In this document: piece after piece, positions 32,814 to 42,573 of the stretch
Position numbering within the stretch: the stretch's first letter is position 1
Layout: every line of letters begins with the position of its first letter
From: Rana temporaria
Lineage: Eukaryota > Chordata > Amphibia > Anura > Ranidae
Length of the DNA stretch: 64,000 nt
Reading direction: 5' to 3'
Assembly (NCBI RefSeq): GCF_905171775.1
Contig: NC_053494.1
Location: forward strand, 49,262,511-49,326,510
Notes under the pieces: generated by a model
The model's input: only the letters and a program-made list of their open reading frames with translations
Told to the model about the DNA's origin: nothing
Databases searched by the model: none
Translations under genes and position numbers: made by a program

Positions 32814-33284
32814 GGCCTCGTACACACGACCGAACATGTCCGCTGAAACCGGTCCGGCGGACCAGTTTCCGCGGACATGTTCGGTCGTCTGTACGGCCGA
32901 CCGGACAATTTTCCGGCAGATCGGACAGGTTTCCAGCAGACAAATGTTTCTTAGCATGCTAAGAAACATGTCCGCTGGAAGCCTGTCCGTCGGACATGTT
33001 CGGTCGTCTGTACGACTCACCGGACATGTCCGCTCAGCCGAAAGCCCTTTCATGCGTCAAAATGAGTCAGCGCATGCGTGGAAGCATTGACTTTCCAGAG
33101 TCGCGCACGTCGCCGCGTCATCGTCGCGGCGACGGCGCGGCCACGTCACCGTGTTCGCTGTCCACGGGAAATTTGGTCTGATGGTGTGTACAGCCATCAG
33201 ACCAAAATCCGCCAGCAGACATGTCCGATGAAAACGGTTTGCGGACCGTTTTCATCGGACATGTCCCGTCGTGTGTACGAGGCC
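32814..33284. mobile_element. Harbinger-like MITE, second copy of the 229-687 subfamily
   Basis: The ends ggcctcgtacacacgaccg and cgtcgtgtgtacgaggcc are inverted, with taa on both flanks (32811-32813 and 33285-33287), a clean TWA duplication. It is highly similar to 229-687 along its length, including the internal palindrome tttcttagcatgctaagaaa at about 32946-32965. Confidence 0.85.
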
Positions 33285-33287
33285 TAA

Positions 33288-33729
33288 GAATTCCCATTAT
33301 ACAGGTAATTGGAACTGGCAAGTCATACATTTACAGTTATACATCGCACTACAATATTTACAAAAACATCTTTCTTCCTGCATGGGCATCTTTAGAATCT
33401 TTAACGCATTAAACTGTATAATCTTGAGGACATTGCTCTTGACATCCAGTAGGCACAGTAGAAGAGCAGTCTTTTTGGGTCATCGGGTTCTCAGATAATT
33501 CTTTATCAGTGTCAATTTGCTAAACAACCTTTATCCCGAACAACTAGTGACCATAAGAGCTACATTCCACCTGGAAGGGTATCAGTCAGGGCTTAAGTCC
33601 TGCGGGAACGCATGGGAATGGAGTTCCTGCACAGCAGGAACTCAGTTCCCTTTGCAGGACTAGAGCATCCGAGAGCAGCCGAGCTGCCTGAGCCAATCTT
33701 TCACTAAGCGGCGAAGCCCAGCGCGAACC
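33288..33729. repeat. Repeat-like segment with a small hairpin
   Basis: Around 33590-33662 is a segment with ggagttcctgcacagcagga and aactcagttccctttgcagg, a self-complementary stretch. The rest has no recognised feature. Confidence 0.4.
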
Positions 33730-33940
33730 TTAGTAATCCTTTATGTTACTGGCCGCTTCCTGTATATGGATATGCGGGTATTCCGTCACTTCCTCGATGC
33801 CGCAATGTCGCCTGGGAGCTTGTGTCATTGTGCCCAGGAGACATTATCCCAAATTATCACAGGATTTAGAAAGAACTTGCTTATGAACTTGTATATGAAT
33901 CCATATACAGGAAGCGGCCAGTAACATAAAGGATTACTAA
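33730..33940. repeat. Palindromic element with a perfect 41-bp inverted repeat, 211 bp
   Basis: The 41 bp at 33730-33770 (beginning ttagtaatcctttatg, ending ctgtatatgga) are repeated exactly in reverse at 33900-33940. The ~129-bp spacer does not code. The absence of a single mismatch implies recent origin or gene conversion between the arms. The outer flanks show no clear duplication. Confidence 0.7.
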
Positions 33941-35328
33941 TGTACAGTGGATTAAAAAAAAAAAAAACATGCGGTTTAGTAATTATGCATATGAGCGTAT
34001 CAATTTTTTTTTTTTTGGTGGGGAAGTGGATCTTGGGTTGGAGTTCCCACACTTTTTTCCCCAGGACTTGACCCCTGGTATCAGTAAGCCCTTCATCATG
34101 TAATAAAACTGCCTGTTGAGATGGAGTGAGACATGACCGGAGCTTGGCAATGGCTGCAAGCGTGACCATTTCCTCAACGAACACACTACTGAAATCTCAA
34201 GGAAAAATAATGGAAGTTTGGGGCCCCTCCAACAGGGGGTCCCCCTCTGGCAGGGCCTGTGTCAATTTCCTTTTTTCCCCCTTATAAATCCAGAACTGTC
34301 TGATGCACCTATGTTGCACTGCACCATAAAGCATGAAAATGCAAAACAGTACAAGTGTGTTTCTTGGTCAGGTTTAGTGCTTTGGCAGGATATTTAAATA
34401 AATATCCTGCCTTTAAGTGTTTGTAAAAATCTTAAATGAAACATGTGTAAAGCATTTCCTTTTATAGTATGTACTTTCCTGTATCCAAAGCACCTGGTAT
34501 GAATTATGTCTCCTCTCTCATTCCTCTTCTATCTGCATGAGTTACTCATGGCAGCTTATGCCAACACAAGACAATCCCAGAAGATGCACATATCCCTTCA
34601 GCACATAAAAGGTGATTGAGAGCCTCAGCTGTGTATATTTCCCTATGAGACTGTGTAGAGGGGGCACACACAGAGGAAGCATGGAGGACACAGGAGCCGC
34701 CGCCAGACCCGGGCCCGTCCCACAGCTCGCCGCTGCCTGCCCCCTGCCCTTCCCACAGTGTCACGTACCTGGTAGCAGACTGAAACAATGAAGTCAGCCT
34801 CTCTTGTATCTCCAGCCCAGGCCCCACTGAGAGTGGAACGGATGGTGGCTAGGGTAAGGAGGAACACGAGTGCCTGTAAGTGTTGATTGCAGAACTTGTG
34901 GCAGGAGTTGTAGAACATCAGGTCATGAACTGGAGGGATGCTGGGTAGATCAGCAGAGGTTAAAGGGGAACTTCAACAGGCTTGCAGGTTCAGGATACAT
35001 GGCTTCCCGAAACTTCCTGTAGTCTGGAGACAGAAGTACACTGGACCCAATGGAGCTGTGATGAAGGACTGCCAGCACAGGCACTCGGAGAAAGCATTGA
35101 GCCAGGCGGGGAACAGTAGCAAGGTCACTAGGAGAACCGGATTCAGCAGCAGGCAGACAGCAAGGTGCCATGACTTTAGACAGTAGCAAAGTCAGGAGGA
35201 AGCTGGGATCAAGAACCAGTAATCAGGAATGTAAACCGAGTCCAAAGCCGGGTCAAAGGAAAGCCAAGCAAGCAACAGGTATCAAGCAGGATTCAAGCAG
35301 GATTCAAGGGTATTAGGAAACAGCTGAA
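33941..35328. other. Mostly unrecognised; repeat-like sequence beside the L1 target
   Basis: T-rich and A-rich runs at about 33953-33966 and 34007-34018. No gene recognised. From about 34930 the sequence is rich in caggattcaag- and agcaagg-type words that continue after the L1 at 42574, so the L1 inserted into a pre-existing dispersed repeat. Confidence 0.45.
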
Positions 35329-35342
35329 GACAAGTCAGTATT

Positions 35343-35749
35343 TTTTTTTTTTTTTTTTTTTTTTTGCCACTTCAGACTTCACCGCAGCGAGAGACTTGCT
35401 CATGATTTTATTCATAATTCCGTCTCTACATCAGGTTTAGCATCATTTGTGGTGCATTTCTCTTGCAATTTTTTATACTTGTTATTTATATTTTATTTAT
35501 TTGTTTATTTTTATATTTTCATCTCTTTTTTTTTTTTTTTTTTTTTTTTTTTCACCGTTTAGAACTCACTCTTTTATAGTAAGTACGGAACTATTTAAAA
35601 GGTTTTATCTGCGTGACAAAGAAAAACCCAGCACCCCATCTCCCCCCTCCCCAACTAAATGCCCCCTCCCCCCCCCTACCCACCCCCTCCCTTGACCATC
35701 CCACGACTCCACTGTAAGAATTCCTTCCCTTAATTGAAAAAATGCGTTC
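35343..35749 (-). other. L1 3' UTR with polypurine tract and two A runs
   Basis: Read on the minus strand, ORF2 is followed by a G-rich polypurine tract (35636-35700), an A run of 25 (35528-35552), ~160 bp of distinct sequence, an aataaa (35412-35407), and the terminal A run (35365-35343). G-rich tracts are a conserved feature of L1 3' UTRs. The second signal and tail could mark read-through past the element's own polyadenylation site. Confidence 0.7.
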
Positions 35750-38700
35750 CTATTCCTCTCTCAGGTTTTCTGCGAACCTCCAGGATTTTTTAAATTCCAT
35801 CCAGGGTACCCATATATCCTTTTCCCCTACTTTGTGTTTATAGCTTCCGTATTTTAATTTCTCTCTCCTATAAGTGTCCTCTACGGAGTCAATCCACTCC
35901 CACATTTGCGGACTTTTCGCGTCTCTCCATTTAAGGGGAATCAATCTTTTCGCTGCGTTCAATAAATGAGGGATCAGTGAATCCTTGTATTCCTTCTCTG
36001 GAGTCTCCCCCCCATGAAAGAGCACTACCCATGGGTTATCTTCCAATTCTTTTTTTGTTATTACCTTTATCAGGGCCAAGATTTTTTTCCAATAAGCTTT
36101 AATTTTCAGGCAGTCCCACCATAGGTGTGCCATTGTTCCCCTTGACTCACAACCTCTCCAGCATTTCTCTGACTCTCCCCCTCTGAATTTTGCCATTTTA
36201 TCTGGGGTGGCGTACCACCTCGTCAAACATTTGAAGTTCATCTCGGCAGTTCTTACATCTACTGCCGAGGTGTGCGTCATTTTCAGGATTCTTCCTATGG
36301 TCGTTTTCCCCCTTGGGACCCCTAAGTCCGTTTCCCAATTTTGGATGTATTTTAGCGTGTCCGACTCTTCCATTTTCTGCAAGTAATTATAGATTTTAGA
36401 TATATTTCCTTTTGAGCTTTCGGTGCTACACAATTGTTCCAATAAGGTGTAATCCTCTTGTGACCTCAAAGGGTGTGGTAGGCGCTTGACGAATGACACT
36501 AACTGCAAGTATCTCCACTCGTCGAGCGCCCTAATTCCAATCCTATGTTTAATATCGTGAAGTGTCCTAATTTTACCATCTAGTGTTATATCTTTTAACT
36601 GTGTTCTATTTGTGATCCAATTTCCCCCTACTTCTTTTGTCCCTGGAATAAAATATTCGTTTTCTTTTAAATCAATAAAGGGTGAGTTGAATTCTGTTTT
36701 TAATTGTTTGTGAAGTCTATCCCAGATCCTCCATGCATTATGAGTAATTGTGTGTGTTGAAGTGTGTAAGGATCTGTGTTGTGGTGGATTCCAAATTAAT
36801 CTCCCTAACTGTGCCCTTGCTAATGTGCATTCAATATTTATCCATCTTTTGTCCTGGGATTCTTTAGCCCATTCTATAACCCGTGAGAGAACCGAAGCAT
36901 TATAATACAATCTGATGTCGGGTACAGCTAAGCCTCCCTTTTTCTTGGCCCGTTTTAGAATTTGAGCAGACACCCTATGTTTTTTATTATTCCAAATATA
37001 GTTCATTATGAGGGAGTTAATTATTTTAATGAATGACGGTGGTAGGTATATTGGGACCATTTGAAACTTATATAGGATTTTTGGGATGAGAACCATTTTT
37101 ACTACATTTATCCTCCCGAACCACGAAATAGGTCTATTGAATATGTTTTTAATTTCCCTTTTTATTTCGTTGAGCAGGGGGATAAAATTTATTCTATATA
37201 TTTTCTTGATGGAATTTGCCAGTTTTATTCCCAAGTATTTTATTTCTTTTTGCCATTTAAAATTATATTTCTTCCGTAGATATTGTTCTTCATCTTTAAG
37301 AATATTGATATTTAAGATCTCCGTCTTTTCTGTATTTACTTTGAAGTTTGACACCTCACCATATTGTTTTAAAGTAGTTATTAACTTCGGGAGAGTGACT
37401 CTTGGGCTACTTATATAAAATAAAATGTCGTCTGCGAAGGCGGATAATTTGTGCTCATCTTCTCCAACCTCTATTCCATATATTTCTGGATTTTGTCGGA
37501 CCATTGCCAGCAGGGGTTCCAATGATAAAACAAAAAGAAGAGGGGACAGGGGACAGCCCTGCCTGGTTCCATTTCTCATCTCGAAGGGTGCGGATAAAGA
37601 TCCGTTGATCTTGATCCTAGCGCAAGGGTGGAAATAGAGCGTTTTGATCCATTTAATCATCCTTGGGCCAATTCCTATACATTCGAGTGTTTGTATCAGG
37701 AACCCCCAGTCTACCCTGTCAAACGCTTTCTCAGCGTCTACTGACAGGAATAGACCGGGGGTCCCTCTTTCTTTGATCTGCTCCATAAGAAGAAGTGCCC
37801 TGACCCCATTGTCCTTTCCCTCCCTCCCAGGTATGAAACCAACCTGGTCTGGGTGGACAATGGCAGTCATCGCCCCCTTCATTCGTTCGGCCAAAATTTT
37901 TGCATACAGTTTGGTATCTGCATTCAGGAGTGAGATAGGTCGGAACCCTGAACAATTCGTATTGTCCTTTCCCTCTTTTTTAATGACAGTGATCGTAGCT
38001 GTTAATGCCTCTCTGCTCATCTCATAGTCTCGCCCCAACCCATTGAAATATTGACATAATCTAGGGACTAAGATAGTACTAAACCTTTGTATATAGGCCG
38101 ACGTGAAGCCATCTGGTCCCGGGCTTTTCCCATTGGGAGTATTTTTTAGGACCTCACTTATCTCCTGTTCAGTTATACTTTCCTCCATTCTTTCTATCTC
38201 ATACTCTTCTATCTTCGGTAAATTAGTTTGCCGTAATACTTTCCTGATCTTATCCTTTTTTTCGGCAGGGTCCCTAATCTTCTGTTGGACATTGTATAGT
38301 TTTTCATAATAGCTTCTAAAAGATTCTGCTATTTTATTTGTCGCATATACTAAGTCCCCATCCCCATTTCTGATTTTTTCGATAAAATTTCTGGTTTTCT
38401 TTTTTCTTACCATTCTGGCCAAGTTTTTACTAGGTTTATTTCCCCAGACATATCTTTCACTCTCTACCCTGTTTATGAAATTCTTGGTTTCTTGCCCGGC
38501 AAGGGCTTTATATTCGTCCCTTGTTAAAGTTAACTTACGGAGTGTTTCCCTCTTTTGGCCCTGTAATTTATGTTCCTGTTCCAGCCTATATATCTCCTCT
38601 TTTAGTGTTTTTAATTTACTCCTTCTCATTTTATTTTTCTTTGCCCCTTCTGCTATAAAAATCCCTCTTATATACGCTTTGTGGGCGTCCCACAGGGTTG

Positions 38701-39550
38701 CTCCTGTGATTCCCTCCTTGTCATTCTCCTGAAAATACCATTCCAATTCTTTCTGTACTCTCTCGACCACCACCTCGTCCCTCAACAGGCTTTCATCCAA
38801 TCTCCATTCAGGTAGAATGCATTTTTGTATGGATGTGCTTATTTTCATGGAAATGGGGGCGTGGTCTGATAGCGTTATGATCTCACATCTTGCTTCAACC
38901 ACCCTCTCCAAAAGTCTATGGTCTATGAGGACGTAGTCGATCCTCGAGTACGTCCCATGCACAGGGGAAAAAAACGTATAGTCTCGTGTCTTGGGGTTAA
39001 GGATTCGCCAGACATCCACCATTTGATTTTGTGTCATTTGTTTTTTCAGTAACTTAAGATGTTCTCCGTTATTCCCCTGAGCATGGGTCGTACTATCGAG
39101 GCTCGGGCACATGCAGAAGTTAAAGTCCCCCATCAACACCACATGTCCCTCTTCAAAATTTTTTAATTTTCTGAGAATTTTACTAATATATTTAGCCGAA
39201 TTCACATTGGGTGCATACACATTTGCCAGAGTGTAGTCCTCCTGTCCTAGTTTTATTTTCAAGAACAAGAATCTCCCCTCCGGATCATTCAGTCTGTCCA
39301 CCAATGTGTATCTAACTCCTCTTGCAAATCCTATGGCAACCCCCCGAGATCTCGATGAGACTGTATCTCCATAATACCAGACGGGATATTCAGATGAAAA
39401 CAGCTTTATATTAGACTCTAAGGTAATGTGGGTCTCTTGTAGGTAGGCAATGTCTACTTTATACTGCGTAAGTTCAGCAAGAATTTTATGTCTCTTAATA
39501 TGGGAGTTTAAACCTTTTACATTATATGATAGGAACTTAATATCTATCAT
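35750..39550 (-). CDS. L1-type ORF2 protein: endonuclease and reverse transcriptase, 1266 aa
   Basis: It would nick DNA at t/a-rich sites and copy the LINE RNA there. The endonuclease (1-240) has all expected residues: N10 in SYNVKGLN, E39 in QETH, Y112, D142 and N144 in GDFN, D205 in SRIDYV, and D229-H230 in LSDH. Reverse transcriptase motifs include PNGKSPGPDGF, FRPISLLNADTKLYAKILA, SVDAEKAFDRVDW with D605, GTRQGCPLSPLLF and FADD 705-708. The C-terminal zinc motif is C1130-X3-C1134-X7-H1142-X4-C1147. Length and motif positions agree closely with well-known L1 ORF2 proteins (about 1275 aa). The start is the first ATG after the inter-ORF spacer. The frame is fully open. Confidence 0.93.
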   Translation of the reverse strand: MIDIKFLSYNVKGLNSHIKRHKILAELTQYKVDIAYLQETHITLESNIKLFSSEYPVWYYGDTVSSRSRGVAIGFARGVRYTLVDRLNDPEGRFLFLKIKLGQEDYTLANVYAPNVNSAKYISKILRKLKNFEEGHVVLMGDFNFCMCPSLDSTTHAQGNNGEHLKLLKKQMTQNQMVDVWRILNPKTRDYTFFSPVHGTYSRIDYVLIDHRLLERVVEARCEIITLSDHAPISMKISTSIQKCILPEWRLDESLLRDEVVVERVQKELEWYFQENDKEGITGATLWDAHKAYIRGIFIAEGAKKNKMRRSKLKTLKEEIYRLEQEHKLQGQKRETLRKLTLTRDEYKALAGQETKNFINRVESERYVWGNKPSKNLARMVRKKKTRNFIEKIRNGDGDLVYATNKIAESFRSYYEKLYNVQQKIRDPAEKKDKIRKVLRQTNLPKIEEYEIERMEESITEQEISEVLKNTPNGKSPGPDGFTSAYIQRFSTILVPRLCQYFNGLGRDYEMSREALTATITVIKKEGKDNTNCSGFRPISLLNADTKLYAKILAERMKGAMTAIVHPDQVGFIPGREGKDNGVRALLLMEQIKERGTPGLFLSVDAEKAFDRVDWGFLIQTLECIGIGPRMIKWIKTLYFHPCARIKINGSLSAPFEMRNGTRQGCPLSPLLFVLSLEPLLAMVRQNPEIYGIEVGEDEHKLSAFADDILFYISSPRVTLPKLITTLKQYGEVSNFKVNTEKTEILNINILKDEEQYLRKKYNFKWQKEIKYLGIKLANSIKKIYRINFIPLLNEIKREIKNIFNRPISWFGRINVVKMVLIPKILYKFQMVPIYLPPSFIKIINSLIMNYIWNNKKHRVSAQILKRAKKKGGLAVPDIRLYYNASVLSRVIEWAKESQDKRWINIECTLARAQLGRLIWNPPQHRSLHTSTHTITHNAWRIWDRLHKQLKTEFNSPFIDLKENEYFIPGTKEVGGNWITNRTQLKDITLDGKIRTLHDIKHRIGIRALDEWRYLQLVSFVKRLPHPLRSQEDYTLLEQLCSTESSKGNISKIYNYLQKMEESDTLKYIQNWETDLGVPRGKTTIGRILKMTHTSAVDVRTAEMNFKCLTRWYATPDKMAKFRGGESEKCWRGCESRGTMAHLWWDCLKIKAYWKKILALIKVITKKELEDNPWVVLFHGGETPEKEYKDSLIPHLLNAAKRLIPLKWRDAKSPQMWEWIDSVEDTYRREKLKYGSYKHKVGEKDIWVPWMEFKKSWRFAENLREE

Positions 39551-39899
39551 TTATCTCTTTTTTTTTTTTCCCTTTTCCTTTTTTGAGTTTGAAAAGAATT
39601 CCTGTGGAGTCGTTCAGATGGTCCTCCTCCCATTTCCCCCCCCCCCTCCCTGGCCCACTACCCTCCCTCCCTCCCACTTTCCCCCCTCCCCCCCCTCGCT
39701 CCCCATTCCCCCCTCCCTCCCTCCCTCACCCCGGCCCACTCTTGGCCTGGGAGCCACTGGTAGAAGACTCCTCGCCTTCATCCTTGGCTCCTCTTTTGTG
39801 GTGGTGTTAAGGGCTCCCCCTTGACTCCCCCCACCTCCCCTCCCCCCCTCCCCCCCTCCCCGTCCAGCATCTCAAAATTCCATACTAAGCGTCCCCCCG
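39551..39899 (-). other. L1 inter-ORF spacer, G-rich on the coding strand
   Basis: 349 bp between the ORF1 stop and ORF2 start, very C-rich on the plus strand (39640-39870), so G-rich in the RNA. Much longer than the ~60 bp typical of mammalian L1s. The mechanism that starts ORF2 translation cannot be read from it. Confidence 0.7.
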
Positions 39900-40895
39900 C
39901 TAATCCACCCAATCAGGAAGTTCAGGGATTACTAAGTCCATTTTAGAGCAAAAATCATTCAGTTCCTCCGGGTACCTAAGTCGTGCTGTTTTACCCCCCT
40001 TTATACCCATGAGGCAAGCCGGAAATCCCCATTGGTACCTAATATTTTGAGCCCGCATGAGTTCCAAGAGGGGTTTCAAGCTTCTCCTCCTAGCCAGTGT
40101 TTCTTTAGCAAGATCGGAGAATATTTGTATCTCGGTGTCTCTATATCTCAGGGGGGGTTTCCCCCTAAGCCTGCTCCATATTTCTGCTTTGTCAACATAA
40201 TTCCTGAACCTTACGACCACATCTCTTGGGCCGTATCTTTCTATTTGTTGGGGATTCCCCACTCGGTGTACTCTTTCAATCTTAAGGGGCTTGGATTCTA
40301 CTGATCTCTCTAGCAGGGGGTTAAAAATTGTGTTCATGATGTCTTTTAGGTCTTCCTCCTTGTCTTCTAATAGCCCTCTGATTCTAAGGTTCTGTCGCCT
40401 GTTGCGATTCTCCTGGTCCTCAATCCTATATGCCACCAATCTCTGGGTTTCGGTCAGGGCCTTGACTTGCTTTTTCAAGGATTTTATTTCCTGGTCCTGC
40501 TCCTCAATTCTCTTTTCCGTCTCTACCACTCTTTCACAGAGCCCTCCTAGGTCTATTCTTATCTTGTTGATTTCTGTCCTTATGATATTTTCCATGACAT
40601 TTTCCATCCTCACCAGCATTGCGTTCATCTCTGCCTTTGTAGGGGGCTGTGTATCTTGGGATAGCTCCTCTGCATTATTTTGCTCTTGCTCGCTTTCTAG
40701 TGTCGTTTCACCTCTAGAACTCTCCCCACTACTTATTCCTACTCCTTTTTTTTTATCGAACTTCTTCTTATCAGTTTTTTTTGCGAGTCCTGGACTTTTT
40801 AGACTCCCTTCCTGCGTCATATATTGTTGTATGGAGCTGTTCCCCAAGTTATTCTTAGTTGGTTTTGTAGTGCCGCCCCTCGTAGACCTATTCAT
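39900..40895 (-). CDS. L1-type ORF1 RNA-binding protein, 331 aa
   Basis: ORF1 proteins form trimers that coat the LINE RNA and assist reverse transcription. The N-terminus is basic (residues 1-50, many Lys), followed by an acidic Ser/Glu stretch (56-80), a coiled coil of roughly 86-165 with heptad-like Leu/Ile/Val spacing, an RRM-like domain beginning at RNRRQNLRIRGLLE (164-177), and the C-terminal domain with IFSDLAKETLARRRSLKP (258-275) and YQWGFPACL. This is the usual L1 ORF1 layout and length. The start is the first ATG of the open frame; the stop is TAG at 39902-39900. No break is seen. Confidence 0.88.
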   Translation of the reverse strand: MNRSTRGGTTKPTKNNLGNSSIQQYMTQEGSLKSPGLAKKTDKKKFDKKKGVGISSGESSRGETTLESEQEQNNAEELSQDTQPPTKAEMNAMLVRMENVMENIIRTEINKIRIDLGGLCERVVETEKRIEEQDQEIKSLKKQVKALTETQRLVAYRIEDQENRNRRQNLRIRGLLEDKEEDLKDIMNTIFNPLLERSVESKPLKIERVHRVGNPQQIERYGPRDVVVRFRNYVDKAEIWSRLRGKPPLRYRDTEIQIFSDLAKETLARRRSLKPLLELMRAQNIRYQWGFPACLMGIKGGKTARLRYPEELNDFCSKMDLVIPELPDWVD

Positions 40896-42559
40896 TTTGT
40901 TGGAGGGTCTGATTCTCTTCCCCAGTTTGGAGATGGATTTTTTTTTTTTTTTTTTTTTTTTGTTGAAAGGGAACGAGAGAAGCCCACGACTTTCCTCCTA
41001 ATGTGAGCCTCTATCTTCCCCTATATACTACTCCTGTCCTGAAAAAAATAATTATTTCAATAAAGAGAGGGCCACAGGAAAGCAAGAGCCCTGCACTAAA
41101 ACACGGAGGGAAGGGGCTGATCAGCAGAGGAGAGGCCGATTACTGCTATTAATCAGAATCACCTGGGCTCCCGGACTCACTTCTAGAAGGAAAATACCTT
41201 CGGTGTTTTTTTTTTTTTTTTTTTTTTAAGAGTCGTCTCCTATGCTACATCAGTCCAGAGCGTCCTCACCGTTCCAGAGACAGGGAGAGACGCCTTAAAT
41301 CCGGGGGGGGGGGGGGGGGGGGGCCTAAATGATCTTTCCCTGTCCCCCAATCTTCACACACTGGAATTTTTACCAGCTTCTCACGGTCACGTGTGCGTTA
41401 CCGGTACAGTCCAGGGAAGAGTAATGAATTTTTGGCCCTCCTTCGCCGGCCTAAGTTTTCCCTCAGAACACTAATGCTTCAATGCCCAGGCCTTTCCCCT
41501 GTCCCTCAGTTTCAAAAACTAAAATCTTCCCAGCTTCTCACAGTTCTCACGGTCGCGTATGCATTACCGGTACAGTCCAGAGAAAGAGTAATGTGTTTTT
41601 GGTCATCCTTCACCAATTTAAATTTCTCCTCAGAACGCTCATGCCTCAATTCCCCTGTCATCGGGGTTGTCATTGATACACCTAAACACAGGGGCAATTA
41701 GGTAGTTCATAAGAGGGGAGATCAGAATTTATATTGTCCCAGATTTCTCTCCTGTCTGACTCCGCAGGCCATCCAGAACCATTCAGCAAGGGCTGGGGCC
41801 GTACACTCAAATATGCCCCACAGAGAACAGGCAATGAAAAGATCCTGCACCAGGTGGTGAGTTCAAATGAACCAGCTATCAAACTCTATCCCAGTGTAGG
41901 TTATTCATTCAATTGTATGTTCACTTATATTTCACTTTGCATTTTGTGTTCCCATCATTTACAGTTCTCGCAGGTATCTAACCCAATAGACAGTTAACAT
42001 CTAATTATTTCCATTATTACACAATAAGACTCCTTATGATGTGCTGGTGTACTGGTGTATGGTAATTCCGGGGGACAATATTATAACCGACGGGAGGGGG
42101 GGTCACGGGGGGGGGGACCCGCTCGGAATCGGCTCAACTGAGCGCCTCACCAGACCCTTTACTTTTCCTCCTGCTCCACTGCCCGGCTACATGTCTCCGA
42201 TGGGTTTCTGACAGCCCCTGAAGCGCATATCCCCACACAGGCTGCTGACATCAGTGCTGAGAGCGCAGCAGCTTCAGTTTCTCCGGCGCTGCGTGTCCAG
42301 CGGGGGCTCGTTCACTGGCGGTTTCCAGGGTGGTATTCCCGGTCCCAAGCGGGGATGCGGCGGGGTTGCGGCACCCGCTTGCTTCTCACAAAACACACGC
42401 TGTGGTCTGCGAGGTCACGAGCGGTGCCGACGGAGTCTCAGAGCGGCGTGTGTCTCCTGCCGCCATCGAGCCGTCCTACACCTCCCACCTCACTCGCGCT
42501 ACGTCACGTCCTCATCGCCGTTAGCATGTAAACATTTCTAAACGTGACTAAACGCTAGG
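40896..42559 (-). promoter_or_regulatory. L1 5' UTR, presumed internal promoter
   Basis: About 1.66 kb between the 5' duplication and ORF1. It holds T runs (40939-40962 and 41208-41228 on the plus strand), a poly(G) run (41305-41322), and, closest to the 5' end, a GC-rich, CpG-rich segment (42120-42520). L1 elements start transcription inside the 5' UTR near its first base, and a CpG-rich 5' end fits this. Two short segments near 41380-41640 share gtcacgcg- and ccggtacagtccag-type words, suggesting an internal repeat. Confidence 0.6.
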
Positions 42560-42573
42560 GACAAGTCAGTATT

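Larger units (their letters stand above)
35343..42559 (-). mobile_element. Full-length L1-type LINE with both ORFs open
   Basis: A 7.2 kb non-LTR retrotransposon in reverse. A 14-bp duplication gacaagtcagtatt flanks it (35329-35342 and 42560-42573), and the low-coordinate end has a ~23-base poly(A) tail (as T, to 35365). The order on the minus strand is a 5' UTR of ~1.66 kb (42559-40896), ORF1 (40895-39900), a 349-bp spacer, ORF2 (39550-35750), then the 3' UTR with a G-rich tract and two A runs. No stop or frameshift interrupts either ORF. The long 5' region up to the duplication argues that the element is not 5'-truncated. Confidence 0.93.

Noticed and set aside
39450..39824. A Pro-rich frame of 124 codons
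   Set aside because: It comes from the C-rich antisense of the L1 inter-ORF spacer and has no domain.
40291..41001. A 236-codon hydrophobic plus-strand frame resembling a membrane protein
   Set aside because: It is the antisense shadow of the L1 ORF1; the reverse of Lys/Glu-rich codons gives Phe/Leu/Ser-rich peptides.
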